Shown: positions 7,794-18,706 of the stretch, in pieces
Layout of the letters: each line of letters starts with the position of its first letter
Numbering within the stretch: the first letter of the stretch is position 1
Assembly: GCF_014192915.1 (NCBI RefSeq)
Contig: NZ_JACHYN010000003.1
Span: 372,001-436,000 of the forward strand
Reading direction: 5' to 3'
Source of the DNA: Azospirillum sp. OGB3
GTDB taxonomy: Bacteria > Pseudomonadota > Alphaproteobacteria > Azospirillales > Azospirillaceae
DNA length: 64,000 bases
Program-made: the position numbers and the translations under genes
Notes under the pieces: generated by a model
Told to the model about the DNA's origin: nothing
Databases searched by the model: none
The model's input: the letters and a program-made list of their open reading frames with translations, nothing else

Positions 7794-9170
7794 TCAGAAA
7801 AATTCAAGCCGGACGGCGAACATCTTCTCCACCTTTTTCACCTGACCGGCGGTGGCGAGGATGATGACGCGGTCCTTCGGGCGGATCACCGTGGCCGGAC
7901 GCGGGATGATCACCTCGTCGCCGCGCACGATGGCTCCGACGATGACACCGGAGGGCAGTTTCACCTCCCGCAGGGGGGTGTTCACCACCGCAGAGGTTTC
8001 CAGCGCCTCCGCCTCGATGACCTCGGCGAAGCCGTCGCGCAGGCTGTGCACCGCGCGGATGCGGCCGCGACGGACGTGCTGGAGGATGTTGGACACGGTG
8101 ATGGCGCGCGGGCTGACCACCGCGTCGATTCCCAGCGGCGACACCAGCGAGGTGTAGGACGCCTTGTTGATCAGCGTGATGGCGCGCTTCGCCCCGTGCC
8201 GCTTGGCGAGCAGCGAGGACAGGATGTTGCCCTCGTCGTCGTTGGTCACCGCGACCACCGTCTCGGTGGCCCGGACGTTGGCCTCCTCCAGAATTTCCGG
8301 GTCCAGCCCGTCGCCGTGCAGCACCATGGTGCGCGACAGGCGCTGCGCCACATACTGGGCGCGGCTGCGGTTCATCTCGATGATGCGGGCGCTGACCTGG
8401 GGGTGTTTGGCCTCCAGTTCCTCCGCCAGACACAGCCCGATGTTGCCGCCGCCCAGGATGATGATGCGGCGGGCCTCCACCTCCTCGTGGCCGAAGGCGG
8501 CCATGGCGCGGTTCAGGTGGCGGTTGTCGCAGGCGAAATAGACCTCGTCGCCGGGCAGCATCTGGTCGTCGCCGCCGGGGATGAAGGACCGGTCGTTGCG
8601 GATGATCGCCACCACCTCCAGCCCAAGGTCGGGGAACAGGCCGGTCAACTGGCGCAGCGGCGTGTGCAGCACCGGGCAGGTCTCGGTGCACAGCACGCCG
8701 ACGACGCGGACCTTGCCGTCCGCCAGCGGGATCATGTCGAAGGCGCCCGGCACCTGAAGCCGGCGCGCGATGGCCCGGGCCACCGCGATCTCCGGCGAGA
8801 TGATGACGTCGATCGGCATGTGGTCGCGGCTGAACAGGTCCGCCCAGATCGGCTTCAGATAGCTCTGGTTGCGCACGCGGGCGATCTTCGTCGGCACCTT
8901 GAACAGGGCGTGTGCGACCTCGCAGGCGACCATGTTGATCTCATCGATCTGGGTGACCGCGATGATCATGTCGGTTTCGCCCGCCCCGGCCGCCTCCAGA
9001 ACATCCGGGTGCGAGGCGTGGCCGACCATCGCCTGCACGTCGAGCGTGTCGCCGATCCGCTGGATGAGTTCCGGCGAATGGTCGATCACCGTGACGTTGT
9101 TGCCCTCCGACGCCAGATAGCGCGCGATGTTCGAGCCGACCTGGCCGGCTCCGCAAACGATGACCTTCAC
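7794..9170 (-). CDS. trkA: Trk system potassium transporter NAD-binding subunit TrkA
   Basis: A 458-residue peripheral membrane protein that gates the TrkH/TrkG K+ channel. It has two RCK halves. The first Rossmann fold starts VKVIVCGAGQVGSN; the second, near residue 235, has IILGGGNIGLCLAEEL; each is followed by a TrkA-C domain. The GTG at 9170 is chosen because it gives the exact usual length and N-terminus; an ATG at 9206 would add 12 residues. The trkA-after-ntrX order is known in Azospirillum and its relatives, but here a small gene and an A+T-rich islet lie between them. Confidence 0.95.
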   Translation of the reverse strand: MKVIVCGAGQVGSNIARYLASEGNNVTVIDHSPELIQRIGDTLDVQAMVGHASHPDVLEAAGAGETDMIIAVTQIDEINMVACEVAHALFKVPTKIARVRNQSYLKPIWADLFSRDHMPIDVIISPEIAVARAIARRLQVPGAFDMIPLADGKVRVVGVLCTETCPVLHTPLRQLTGLFPDLGLEVVAIIRNDRSFIPGGDDQMLPGDEVYFACDNRHLNRAMAAFGHEEVEARRIIILGGGNIGLCLAEELEAKHPQVSARIIEMNRSRAQYVAQRLSRTMVLHGDGLDPEILEEANVRATETVVAVTNDDEGNILSSLLAKRHGAKRAITLINKASYTSLVSPLGIDAVVSPRAITVSNILQHVRRGRIRAVHSLRDGFAEVIEAEALETSAVVNTPLREVKLPSGVIVGAIVRGDEVIIPRPATVIRPKDRVIILATAGQVKKVEKMFAVRLEFF

Positions 9171-9300
9171 GGCCTCTGCACCCTTCCCTGCCCATTCTCC
9201 AGGCACTTAGGACAGGGACCTTATCATTTTGCGCGAGGGCGCACCAACTCTATGTTTGCGAAGGAAAATACGGGCCGACAGGCAAGCGTGGACAGGATGA

Positions 9301-9332
9301 AGGGTGATGGACGCGCCCTGCCCCATCACCCT
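9301..9332. terminator. Hairpin between the lectin-like gene and trkA
   Basis: AGGGTGATGG at 9301-9310 pairs exactly with CCATCACCCT at 9323-9332 across a 12-base loop. It lies about 50 bases after the stop of the small lectin-like gene on the minus strand. There is no T-run, so a transcript end is only a candidate role. The remaining 9171-9379 gap shows no gene. Confidence 0.4.
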
Positions 9333-9379
9333 CCCCCAGCGGTCATCGCGAAACGGATGCCCGTCTTCCAGCCTTGGCG

Positions 9380-9688
9380 TCAGCTGTTGTCGATCGTGTA
9401 ATAGAACTGCGTAACGACTCCTTCCGGAGCACCGTCCTTGCGGGTGTCGAAGTTGAAGTCCTGCGATCTGCCGTCGATGTTGACCGAACCCTGGACATGG
9501 GCCGGCCCGTTGAAATTCACTCCGACTAGCAGAAGCTGATTCACGCCGGCCTGGAGATTGCCGGTCAACGCGACCTGTTCATTGATCGATTCACCGCCGC
9601 CAATACGGTTGTAAACTTGAGCGCCGTTCAGATAGGCAACAAGTTGGTTGTCAGTGTAATTGACCGTCAAAACAGCAATGGTCGCCAT
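9380..9688 (-). CDS. Small beta-rich, lectin-like hypothetical protein
   Basis: A 102-residue protein without a signal peptide. The ATG at 9688 is fixed by a strong ribosome site (GAGGAGG, 7 bases upstream). The sequence alternates short hydrophobic strands with Asn/Gly-rich turns, for example AVLTVNYTDNQLVAYLNG and LLLVGVNFNGPAH, and ends in FYYTIDNS. This resembles a single beta-sandwich, such as small carbohydrate-binding or fungal-fruit-body-type lectins, but no family is firmly recognised. It has only one possible basic patch (DTRKDG) and no cysteine. Its upstream DNA is very A+T-rich, which suggests horizontal acquisition. Confidence 0.7.
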   Translation of the reverse strand: MATIAVLTVNYTDNQLVAYLNGAQVYNRIGGGESINEQVALTGNLQAGVNQLLLVGVNFNGPAHVQGSVNIDGRSQDFNFDTRKDGAPEGVVTQFYYTIDNS

Positions 9689-9949
9689 ATTGCGATTCCT
9701 CCTCACAGAAAGAAATTTTGTTCGTCTTTAAGCAAGTCCATAAGACAATAATTATTTAGGCAACTATGTTAGATCAACGCTAAAAATGTTAATATTGATT
9801 TCATAAAATATATAAATACGACTGTATTTACCTACACTTTGAAAAGATAGAAAGGACTCACTCTGGGTTAATCAAAAATAATAGAATTTTCGCGGCGCAA
9901 ATTTAGAAGACACACACACTTATGAAGCAAATCGGCATCCACCGTTTTC
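9689..9949. other. A+T-rich intergenic islet upstream of the lectin-like gene
   Basis: About 260 bases of clearly A+T-rich DNA (roughly 30% G+C over 9721-9900 by eye) stand out from surroundings near 65-70% G+C. The region contains TATA-like words such as AAAATATATAAATAC near 9805-9820 and several short T- and A-runs. It probably holds the promoter of the minus-strand gene at 9380-9688, but no single -35/-10 pair can be picked. No coding frame is supported. Confidence 0.6.
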
Positions 9950-9954
9950 AAGAA

Positions 9955-10009
9955 AACAAAAGCAGGTTTTCAAGCCGTCCGCGTTCAGGACATGCTCGAG
10001 AAACCTGCT
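9955..10009 (-). terminator. Rho-independent terminator of the ntr operon after ntrX
   Basis: On the minus strand AGCAGGTTT (10009-10001) pairs with AAACCTGCT (9969-9961) across a 31-base loop. The next bases on that strand are T-rich (TTTGTTTTC). It starts 45 bases past the ntrX stop. A stem followed by a T-tract is the usual intrinsic terminator form, although the loop is long. Confidence 0.6.
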
Positions 10010-10054
10010 TCTGGAGAAAAAATGGCGCCTTGTGCTTGACGAAGCTGGACCAGC

Positions 10055-11455
10055 CTATTCGACGAACAGCTTGCCCTTCTCGCTGCCGTGCACGCCAAGC
10101 GATTTCAGCTTCCGGTGCAAGGCCGAGCGCTCCATCCCCACGAAGGAGGCGGTGCGTGAGATGTTGCCGCCGAAGCGCGTCACCTGGGCCAGCAGATACT
10201 CGCGCTCGAACACCTCGCGGGCCTCGCGGAGCGGCAGGCCCATGATCTCGCCGCCCTTGTCCCATTTCAGGACGGTGGGGGTGATGGCGCCGATCTCCGG
10301 AGGCAGCTGATCGGCGCGGATCGGCTCCTTGGGGTCGCCCTGCGCCATGATGAGCAGCCAGTCGACCACGTTGCGCAGCTGGCGCACGTTGCCCGGCCAG
10401 TCGTAGGCCTGGAGCGCAGCCATGGCGTCCTCGCCGAAGTCACGCGCCGGCAGGCCGGCGGCCTCGGCGGAGCGCTGCATGAAGTGGCGCGCCAGCAGAG
10501 GAATGTCCTCGCGCCTCTCGGCCAGCGAGGGCACGCGGATCGGCACGACGGCGAGGCGGTAGAACAGGTCCTGGCGGAACCGGCCCTGGTCGATTTCCGC
10601 CTGGAGGTCGCGGTTGGAGGTGGCGACGACGCGCACGTCCACCTCCACCCGCTGGCCGCCACCGACCCGCTCGAACACCTGTTCCTGCAGGGCGCGGACG
10701 ATCTTGCCCTGGGTTTCCAGAGGCATGTCGGCCACCTCGTCGAGCAGCAGCGTGCCGCCGTGCGCCTGTTCGAAGGTGCCGATCTTGCGGCCGCCGCCGT
10801 CCACCCCGGCCTCGGTCCCGAACAGTTCCATCTCCAGCCGGTCGGGGCGCATGGTGGCGCAGTTCAGCCCGACGAAGGGACCACCAGCCCGGCGCGACCG
10901 CGCGTGGATCAACCGGGCGACGACCTCCTTGCCGGATCCGGCGGGGCCCGTGACGAGGACGCGGCTGCCGGTGGGCGCCACCTTCTCGATGCTCTGGCGG
11001 ACGTGGTTGACGGCGGTGGACCGGCCGATCAGCTCCACCTCGCCGCCGGCCCGCAGCTTCAGCTCCTCGTTCTCGCGCTTCAGCCGGGCCGCCTCGATGG
11101 CGCGGTCCACCATAAGCAGCAGCCGGTCGGCCTTGAACGGCTTCTCGATAAAGTCGTAGGCGCCGATCTTGATCGCCGAGACGGCGGTCTCGATGTTGCC
11201 GTGGCCCGAAATCATGATGACGGGCAGGTTCCGGTGGTCGCGCATGAGCTGTTCGAGAATCTGCAGCCCGTCCAGCCGGCTGCCCTGCAGCCAGATGTCC
11301 AGCACCACGAGACTGGGCCGGCGCGCGGAGACCTGGGCGAACGCCTGGTCGGCGTCCGCGGCCTCGCGCGTTTTCATACCCTCATCGTTCAGGATGCCGG
11401 CGATCAGCATCCGGATGTCCGCTTCGTCGTCGACGATCAGAATGTCATGCGCCAT
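10055..11455 (-). CDS. ntrX: Nitrogen assimilation response regulator NtrX
   Basis: A 466-residue NtrC-family regulator, partner of the NtrY kinase. The receiver domain has phospho-acceptor Asp53 (VVLDIWLQ). The AAA+ domain has Walker A GPAGSGKE at residues 170-177 and Walker [11 protein letters not shown] Fis-type helix-turn-helix ends the protein ([20 protein letters not shown]). The sigma-54 contact loop GAFTGA is absent: residues 214-225 read [12 protein letters not shown]. The same loss is known in other alphaproteobacterial NtrX proteins, so it may not act as a sigma-54 activator. The ATG at 11455 overlaps ntrY by 11 bases. Confidence 0.96.
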   Translation of the reverse strand: MAHDILIVDDEADIRMLIAGILNDEGMKTREAADADQAFAQVSARRPSLVVLDIWLQGSRLDGLQILEQLMRDHRNLPVIMISGHGNIETAVSAIKIGAYDFIEKPFKADRLLLMVDRAIEAARLKRENEELKLRAGGEVELIGRSTAVNHVRQSIEKVAPTGSRVLVTGPAGSGKEVVARLIHARSRRAGGPFVGLNCATMRPDRLEMELFGTEAGVDGGGRKIGTFEQAHGGTLLLDEVADMPLETQGKIVRALQEQVFERVGGGQRVEVDVRVVATSNRDLQAEIDQGRFRQDLFYRLAVVPIRVPSLAERREDIPLLARHFMQRSAEAAGLPARDFGEDAMAALQAYDWPGNVRQLRNVVDWLLIMAQGDPKEPIRADQLPPEIGAITPTVLKWDKGGEIMGLPLREAREVFEREYLLAQVTRFGGNISRTASFVGMERSALHRKLKSLGVHGSEKGKLFVE

Positions 11456-13766
11456 GGGCTGCGTGCCTCTTCTCTTCACCGGTCTCCGCCGGCGTGCCAA
11501 CGCCAGCGGGGGCGTCGCCCGCGGCCATGCCGGAGCTGGTGGACGTGTTGGGGATGACCAGACCGACGCGCGCCCCGCCGCCTTCGCGGTCCTCCAGGGT
11601 CAGCACGCCGCCGTGGTCCTCCATGATCTTCTTGACGATCGCCAGCCCCAGCCCCGTGCCTTTGGCACGCGTCGTCACGTAGGGTTCGGTCAGCCGGTCG
11701 CGCTCTTCGGTCGGCAGGCCCTTGCCGTTGTCCTCGACGATCATCGCGATCCGCTCGGCATCGGCCTCGACTCGGATGGCGACATGGCCGGGCGGCAGTT
11801 CTGCACCCTCGGCGGGCGGCGGGCGCCCTTCGATGGCGTCCGCGGCGTTCTGCAGCAGGTTGGTCAGCGCCTGGCTGATCTGGCGGCTGTCGCAGGGCAC
11901 GGTCAGCGGCCCCTGGGGAAGCACCATGTCGAACTTGATCTTCCCGGCGTGCGCGCTGGATTGCAGGAACACCGCCTGTCGAACGAGGTCGTTGAGGTTG
12001 CAGGGCTTCATCACCGGCTGCGGCATGCGCGCGAAGGCCGAGAATTCGTCCACCATGCGGCGGATGTCGTCCACCTGCCGGACGATGGTGTCCGTGCACA
12101 TGGTGAAGACCTCGGTGTCGCTGGTGATCTCCTTCAGGTACTTGCGGCGCAACCGTTCGGCGGAAAGCTGGATCGGGGTCAGCGGATTCTTGATCTCATG
12201 GGCGATGCGGCGGGCGACGTCGGCCCAGGCCGCCTTGCGCTGGGCGGACACCAGTTCGGTGATGTCGTCGAAGGTCACCACATAACCGCGGATCTCTCCG
12301 CTGCCCCGCCCTTCGGTGGAGATGCGGACGAGCAGGGTCAGCGGCGTCGTGCCGGGCCGGCGGATCTGGATCTGGTCCTGCACCACGCGGCCCGGGCGCC
12401 CCGGCGCGTGGTCCAGAAGCTCCCCCATTTCCGGTGACAACTCGGCCAGCCTCATGCCGATCAGGCTTTCCGCATCCTCGACGCCGAGAAGGCGTGCGGC
12501 GGAGAAGTTGGGCAGGGTGATGCGGCCTTCGGCATCCAACCCGATCACACCGGCCGACACACCGCCCAGAACGGTCTCTGTGAAGCGGCGGCGCTCGTCG
12601 ATCAGGCGGTTGGCGGAAAGAAGCTCGTGCCGCTGGCTTTCGATTTCCGTGGTCATGCGGTTGAAGGCGCGCGACAGCAGGCCAAGCTCGTCCTCACCCG
12701 GCGGTTCGGTCACGCGCACGGTCAGATCACCGGCGCGCACCCGCTCCGCCGCACCGATCAGGGCGCTGATCGGCCGCGCCAGACGCGTCGCGAAGATCAG
12801 CCCCGCCCAGACCGCGGCCAGCAGAAGCAGCATGGCCACGACCAGGAAGATCAGAGTGAAGGTGATCTGCAGGCTGCCGCGCTGGCTTTCCAGCGCCCCG
12901 AACTCCCGCACCGCCCCTTCCGCCGAGGCCATGTGCGAGAGCACGCGCGGCTCGACCATGCGCCCGACGTAGAGATAGGTGTCGGCGAAGCGGTCCAGCC
13001 GGACCAGCGCGCGCACGCGGTCGTCGTTCTCGCTGACGATCATCGCCACCTCGCCGCGGCGGGCGGTGGCGAGCTTGTCGTCGGGAATCGGATCGAACTC
13101 CAACGCGAAGGTGTAGCCGGAGCGCGCGACGATGGCGCCGGTCGTCCCGTTGAAGACGATGGCCTCCGACAGGGCGCGCAGCATCGCCTGGGTGGCGACC
13201 ACCTGCTCGAACCGCTCGGGGTCGCTGGCCAACCGCGCCGCCTCCTGGTTCAGGTCGTTCGCCATGGCGAGCGCGTCGGCGCGGATGTTCTGCTGATGCT
13301 CGTGCAGATAGGCGCTGGCGACCGCCAACGATTCGTTGACCGCCGTGCGCACCCGCTCGCTGAACCAGGACTGCACGCCGACATAAAAGAAAACCGTGGA
13401 GAAGATGGCCATGATGATGGCCGGGGCGACGGCGAGCAGGCTGAACACCGCGACCAGCCGCACATGCATCTGCGACCCGGCGAGGCCGCGCCGCCGCCCG
13501 ATCCACAAATAGACAATCCTCCGCGCGATCAGCACGCCGAGAAGGAGCAGAAGCGCCAGATCGAGGGTCAGCAGCCACGTGACGGTGCGCGGGTTGGTCT
13601 CCCCGAAGGGCGCGCTCTCCGTCAGCGCCGTGTAGGTCGCGAAGCCCGCCACCAAGGCGGCCAACGACAGCGCGAAGGCAAGCCGCTTCGCCAACCCGAC
13701 CCGGGTTGCCCAGCGAAGGAACTGCTGCCAAAGCGGCGTGGCGGTTTCAGGGGGTGTGGGCGACAT
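11445..13766 (-). CDS. ntrY: Membrane sensor histidine kinase NtrY
   Basis: A transmembrane sensor kinase, about 773 residues from the ATG at 13766 (starts [11 protein letters not shown]); an ATG at 13802 would add 12. Hydrophobic segments lie near residues 25-45, 62-85, 105-130 and 310-335, with a periplasmic loop between the last two. HAMP ([19 protein letters not shown]), PAS, HisKA ([20 protein letters not shown]) and HATPase ([22 protein letters not shown]) domains follow. It senses nitrogen or redox state in relatives and phosphorylates NtrX. The 186-base gap from ntrC probably carries a separate ntrYX promoter. Confidence 0.95.
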   Translation of the reverse strand: MSPTPPETATPLWQQFLRWATRVGLAKRLAFALSLAALVAGFATYTALTESAPFGETNPRTVTWLLTLDLALLLLLGVLIARRIVYLWIGRRRGLAGSQMHVRLVAVFSLLAVAPAIIMAIFSTVFFYVGVQSWFSERVRTAVNESLAVASAYLHEHQQNIRADALAMANDLNQEAARLASDPERFEQVVATQAMLRALSEAIVFNGTTGAIVARSGYTFALEFDPIPDDKLATARRGEVAMIVSENDDRVRALVRLDRFADTYLYVGRMVEPRVLSHMASAEGAVREFGALESQRGSLQITFTLIFLVVAMLLLLAAVWAGLIFATRLARPISALIGAAERVRAGDLTVRVTEPPGEDELGLLSRAFNRMTTEIESQRHELLSANRLIDERRRFTETVLGGVSAGVIGLDAEGRITLPNFSAARLLGVEDAESLIGMRLAELSPEMGELLDHAPGRPGRVVQDQIQIRRPGTTPLTLLVRISTEGRGSGEIRGYVVTFDDITELVSAQRKAAWADVARRIAHEIKNPLTPIQLSAERLRRKYLKEITSDTEVFTMCTDTIVRQVDDIRRMVDEFSAFARMPQPVMKPCNLNDLVRQAVFLQSSAHAGKIKFDMVLPQGPLTVPCDSRQISQALTNLLQNAADAIEGRPPPAEGAELPPGHVAIRVEADAERIAMIVEDNGKGLPTEERDRLTEPYVTTRAKGTGLGLAIVKKIMEDHGGVLTLEDREGGGARVGLVIPNTSTSSGMAAGDAPAGVGTPAETGEEKRHAAHGA

Positions 13767-13952
13767 CAATCCGGCAACCAGTCTGTTGCCAGAATGATAC
13801 ATGAGCTGTTGCCGTCCTGCCAAGCGGCAACCCCTCTGCCTTTCGCACAGTCCCTAAGGAGCATCGCGAACGGCAGAGGCGCCGCAGGCCTGTCGCAAAA
13901 ACAACACGCTGTGGAGCGGCAGCGACGCCCTGCCGCCCCGTCGGGCGTCGGG

Positions 13953-15394
<1,442 letters not shown>

Positions 15395-15398
<4 letters not shown>

Positions 15399-16597
15399 CC
15401 GATGGCCCCTCGGATGCTTCTGGCCGGTGCCGGATCGCCGCTCATCTGCGCTTCATCGAACATGGGTAGCGAGACCTTGAAGACGGTGCGGCGCGGCTGG
15501 CTGTCAAATTCGATGACGCCGCCGTGGTCGCCGACGATTTTGGCTACCAATGCAAGTCCCAGGCCAGTCCCATTGACCTTGGTCGTAATGAACGCATCGA
15601 ACAGGTTGGAGCGCAGGTCGTCGGGTATGCCGTCCCCATTATCCTGAACGGACACCAGCAACGGCAGGTGCAGCCGGGTATCGCCGCCGGGCAGCGCCAT
15701 GCGGACACCGTGCTGATAAGATGTGCTGAGTATGATCTCGCCGCCCGATTCTGGTGCAGCTTCTGCCGCATTTTTAATCAGGTTGAGGAAAATCTGAATG
15801 AGCTGGTCACGGTTGCCGTAGACCGGCGGCAGCGACGGGTCGTAGCGCTCGATGAAACGGATGTTCCGCGCGAAGCCGCTCTGGGCCACCTTGCGGACAT
15901 GCTCCAGAACGGTGTGGATGTTCACCGCATCGCGCTCCAGCGGGCGCTGGTCGGAGAAGACCTCCATCCGGTTGACCAGGGCGACGATGCGGTCGGCCTC
16001 GTCGCAGATCAGCCGGGTGAGCACCCGGTCGGCCTCGCTGCAGTTCTCCTCCAGAAGCTGCGCGGCCCCGCGGATGCCCGACAGCGGGTTCTTCACCTCG
16101 TGCCCGAGCATCGACGCCATTGCGGTGACCGAGCGGGCGGCGTTGCGGTGGGTCAGCGAATTGTCGATCTTGCGGGCCAGCGTGCGCTCGTTGACCGTCA
16201 GCAGCACATGGTCGGCCGGCTCGCCCAGCGCGGTCACCCGCACGGTGACGTGGTGCGGGCCGATGCGTGGGGTGTCGATGACGACGCCCTCCTGGGAGGC
16301 GCGATGCCGGCCCTGCTGGACCTGCTCGATCAGCTGGCTGACCGGGCTGTTGGGCGGCAGCAGCTCGGCCAGCGGCATGCCTTCCATCATGGCGGCGGAC
16401 AGGCCAAAGAACTCCTGCGCCTCCAGATTCACGTAGCGGATGTCGCCGGAGCCGTCGACGACCAGAACCGGGTCGGGGAGCGCGTTCAGCATGACGGACG
16501 GATCGATGCAGGGACGGACGGGGCGGTAGGAACTGGAGGGCGCGCGGGGCCGCGCCGGGCGGCGGGGCAACGGAGCAGCGGCAGATGCACGGGCCAT
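15395..16597 (-). CDS. ntrB: Nitrogen regulation sensor kinase/phosphatase NtrB
   Basis: A 400-residue cytoplasmic histidine kinase without membrane segments. A basic Pro/Arg-rich N-terminus (residues 1-28) precedes a PAS domain ([18 protein letters not shown]). The H-box is [20 protein letters not shown] with phospho-acceptor His166. HATPase motifs are [20 protein letters not shown] and [17 protein letters not shown] (GlnB) switches it from kinase to phosphatase towards NtrC when nitrogen is sufficient. The ATG at 16597 shares one base with the dusB stop (TGATG). Confidence 0.97.
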
Positions 16598-17583
16598 CAG
16601 GCAGCCATCCTTTCGATCGCCGGGGCGTAGAAGTCGCGGATGAAGCCGCGCACTCGTTCGGGATCGGACATGCGGTTGACCTCCGAGCGGAATTCGGCGG
16701 AGTCGCGCAGGCCCGTGGAGTACCAAGAGATGTGCTTGCGGGCGACGCGCAGCCCGCCCTCGACGCCGTAATGGGTCAGCATGGCGTCGTAATGCTCCAG
16801 CAGCGTGTTGAGCTGCTCGTGGAGCGGTGGATCGGGCAACCGCTCGCCGGTGCGGATGTAATGCATCACCTGGGCGGGGAACCAGGGGCGCCCGTAGGCA
16901 CCGCGCCCGATCATCACCCCGTCGGCGCCGGACTCGGCGAGCGCGCGGTCCACCGCGTCGAAGGACGTGATGTCGCCGTTGACCACCACCGGGATCGACA
17001 CCGCCTCCTTCACGGAACGGATGAAGGACCAGTCGGCGGTGCCGTTGTAGAATTGCTCGCGTGTCCGGCCGTGGATGGTCACCAGCTTGATCCCGCACTC
17101 TTCGGCGATGCGGGCCAGCCGGGGAGCGTTCAGGCTGTTGTCGTCCCAGCCCTTGCGCATCTTCAGCGTCACGGGGATGGACACCGCCTTCGCCGTGGCC
17201 TCCAGGATGCGGGCGGCGAGCGCCTCGTCCCGCATCAGGGAGGAGCCGGCGTGGCCGTTGACCACCTTCTTCACCGGGCAGCCGAAGTTGATGTCGACGA
17301 CGGCGGCTCCGCGGTCCTCGTTGAGCTTCGCCGCCTCGGCCATCACCTCGGGCTCGCAGCCGGCAAGCTGGACGGCCATGGGGAACTGCTCCGGCTCGCA
17401 TTCGACCATGCGCAGGGTCTGGCGGTTCTCGCGGATCATCGCTTGGCTCGCGACCATCTCGGAGACGACCAGCCCGCAGCCGGACCGCTTCACAAGCCGC
17501 CGGAACGGCAGGTCCGTGACGCCGGACATAGGGGCGAGGATCACCGGACCCTCAAGCGAGATGGTGCCGATTTGAATGGCCAT
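16597..17583 (-). CDS. dusB: tRNA-dihydrouridine synthase DusB (NifR3)
   Basis: A 328-residue FMN-dependent TIM-barrel enzyme that reduces uridine to dihydrouridine in tRNA. The start [20 protein letters not shown] and the catalytic-cysteine motif [10 protein letters not shown] fit, as do [13 protein letters not shown] and the FMN-phosphate segment [16 protein letters not shown]. The ATG at 17583 is preferred over a 29-residue extension because it begins at the family's usual N-terminus. Under the older name nifR3 it is the first gene of the ntrBC operon in Azospirillum, Rhodobacter and Rhizobium. A perfect TGTGC/GCACA repeat lies 47 bases upstream. Confidence 0.97.
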   Translation of the reverse strand: MAIQIGTISLEGPVILAPMSGVTDLPFRRLVKRSGCGLVVSEMVASQAMIRENRQTLRMVECEPEQFPMAVQLAGCEPEVMAEAAKLNEDRGAAVVDINFGCPVKKVVNGHAGSSLMRDEALAARILEATAKAVSIPVTLKMRKGWDDNSLNAPRLARIAEECGIKLVTIHGRTREQFYNGTADWSFIRSVKEAVSIPVVVNGDITSFDAVDRALAESGADGVMIGRGAYGRPWFPAQVMHYIRTGERLPDPPLHEQLNTLLEHYDAMLTHYGVEGGLRVARKHISWYSTGLRDSAEFRSEVNRMSDPERVRGFIRDFYAPAIERMAA

Positions 17584-17629
17584 GTTCACCTGCCCACATG
17601 ATGGGCACATTAGCGATATGATGAGAATT

Positions 17630-17645
17630 TGTGCACGGTAGCACA
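17630..17645. promoter_or_regulatory. Inverted repeat in the dusB-ntrBC promoter region
   Basis: TGTGC (17630-17634) and GCACA (17641-17645) flank six bases, and a palindromic GTGCAC recurs at 17665-17670. On the minus strand TTGCAA (17664-17659) followed 17 bases later by CTACCG would be a weak -35/-10 pair overlapping this repeat. It resembles, but does not match, the NtrC consensus (TGCACC-N5-GGTGCA). Confidence 0.35.
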
Positions 17646-17707
17646 GCGTTTCGGCATGTTGCAAGTGCACATCCCGCGTGCGCCGCGGTGGCTGTCATGC
17701 GCCGGGT

Positions 17708-18523
17708 TTAGCCAATCAGAACGTCGGTGACGAATTTGACGCCCGGATAGGCGAGGGTCAGCAGCAGATAGGCGATCAGCACGAGACGCGCCGCCATCCG
17801 CCCGCGCACACCGGTGCGGGCGTGGGCCAGCAGCAACCCGCCGATGACGACGAAGCTGGCGACCGACAGAAGCGTCTTGTGGTCGGCGCGCAGCGGCGCG
17901 CCGGTTTCGTAATAGAGCACCGCCATTCCCGTGGCGAGACCGGCGCCCAGGACCGCCTCCGACGCGGCGAGCAGATGGAGCTGCATCCGCTCGCTTTCCG
18001 CCACCGGAGGCAGGAAGCGGGTCAGCGGGGTCGGGCGTTTCGACTTCAGCGCCCGCTCCTGAAGGAAGGCGGCGAGCGACGCCACGGCGGCCATGGTCAG
18101 CAGCGCGTAGGTGATGACCGACACGGCGATGTGCAGGTCGATCCAGATGCCCGGGGCGCCGCCGCGCAGCACCGGCGCCGGGGCCTGCTGGGCCAGCGTC
18201 GCGAAGGCGCCGACGGTCAGCAGATAGGGCAGCAGCAGCGGCGACAGCCGCCACGCCGACCGGGTCAGCGCGCTCATGGCCATGAACAGCAGCATGCAGG
18301 CGGCGATGGTGATCCACAGCGCGGTGGACAGACCGGTGTGCCAGCGTCCCGCCACCTGGGTCAGCGCCCAGGCCGCCGGCCCGGCGAAACCCAGCGCCAG
18401 GGCGCCCCAGAAATAGGCGGAGCGGCCGTCCGCCCCCTGCCCTGCGATCCGGTGGTACGGGTAGATGGACGCCGGCAGCAGCGCCATCAGCGCGGTCAGG
18501 CTGTAGACGATGTTCTGCGACAT
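17708..18523 (-). CDS. CcsA/HemX-like cytochrome c assembly membrane protein
   Basis: A 271-residue integral membrane protein with about eight hydrophobic segments. The ATG at 18523 (MSQNIVYSLTALMALL) starts directly at the first membrane helix; an upstream extension of 43 residues is polar and unlikely. Conserved histidines lie in IWIDLHIAVSVITYALL and ADHKTLLSVASFVV, as in the heme-handling WWD-less subgroup of CcsA/HemX (inner-membrane YpjD type). It probably helps heme delivery or cytochrome biogenesis. It is the first gene of the minus-strand run and lies 124 bases before dusB; ispDF diverges from it. Confidence 0.82.
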   Translation of the reverse strand: MSQNIVYSLTALMALLPASIYPYHRIAGQGADGRSAYFWGALALGFAGPAAWALTQVAGRWHTGLSTALWITIAACMLLFMAMSALTRSAWRLSPLLLPYLLTVGAFATLAQQAPAPVLRGGAPGIWIDLHIAVSVITYALLTMAAVASLAAFLQERALKSKRPTPLTRFLPPVAESERMQLHLLAASEAVLGAGLATGMAVLYYETGAPLRADHKTLLSVASFVVIGGLLLAHARTGVRGRMAARLVLIAYLLLTLAYPGVKFVTDVLIG

Positions 18524-18706
18524 GCGGCGGACCCGTGCCCTTCCCTCTGCGGAAACCCAAAGTCGCTGTTGGACAAGTCTCTGAAGCTCTTGGCGGAACG
18601 CCGGTGAGCGGCTAGGCTCCGCTGCATCCGGCCGCCATGACGTAAGCGTCATGCGGACGGCCCGTCAAGCGCGGATACCATAGCCCAAACGGCACGGATA
18701 CGTCCC

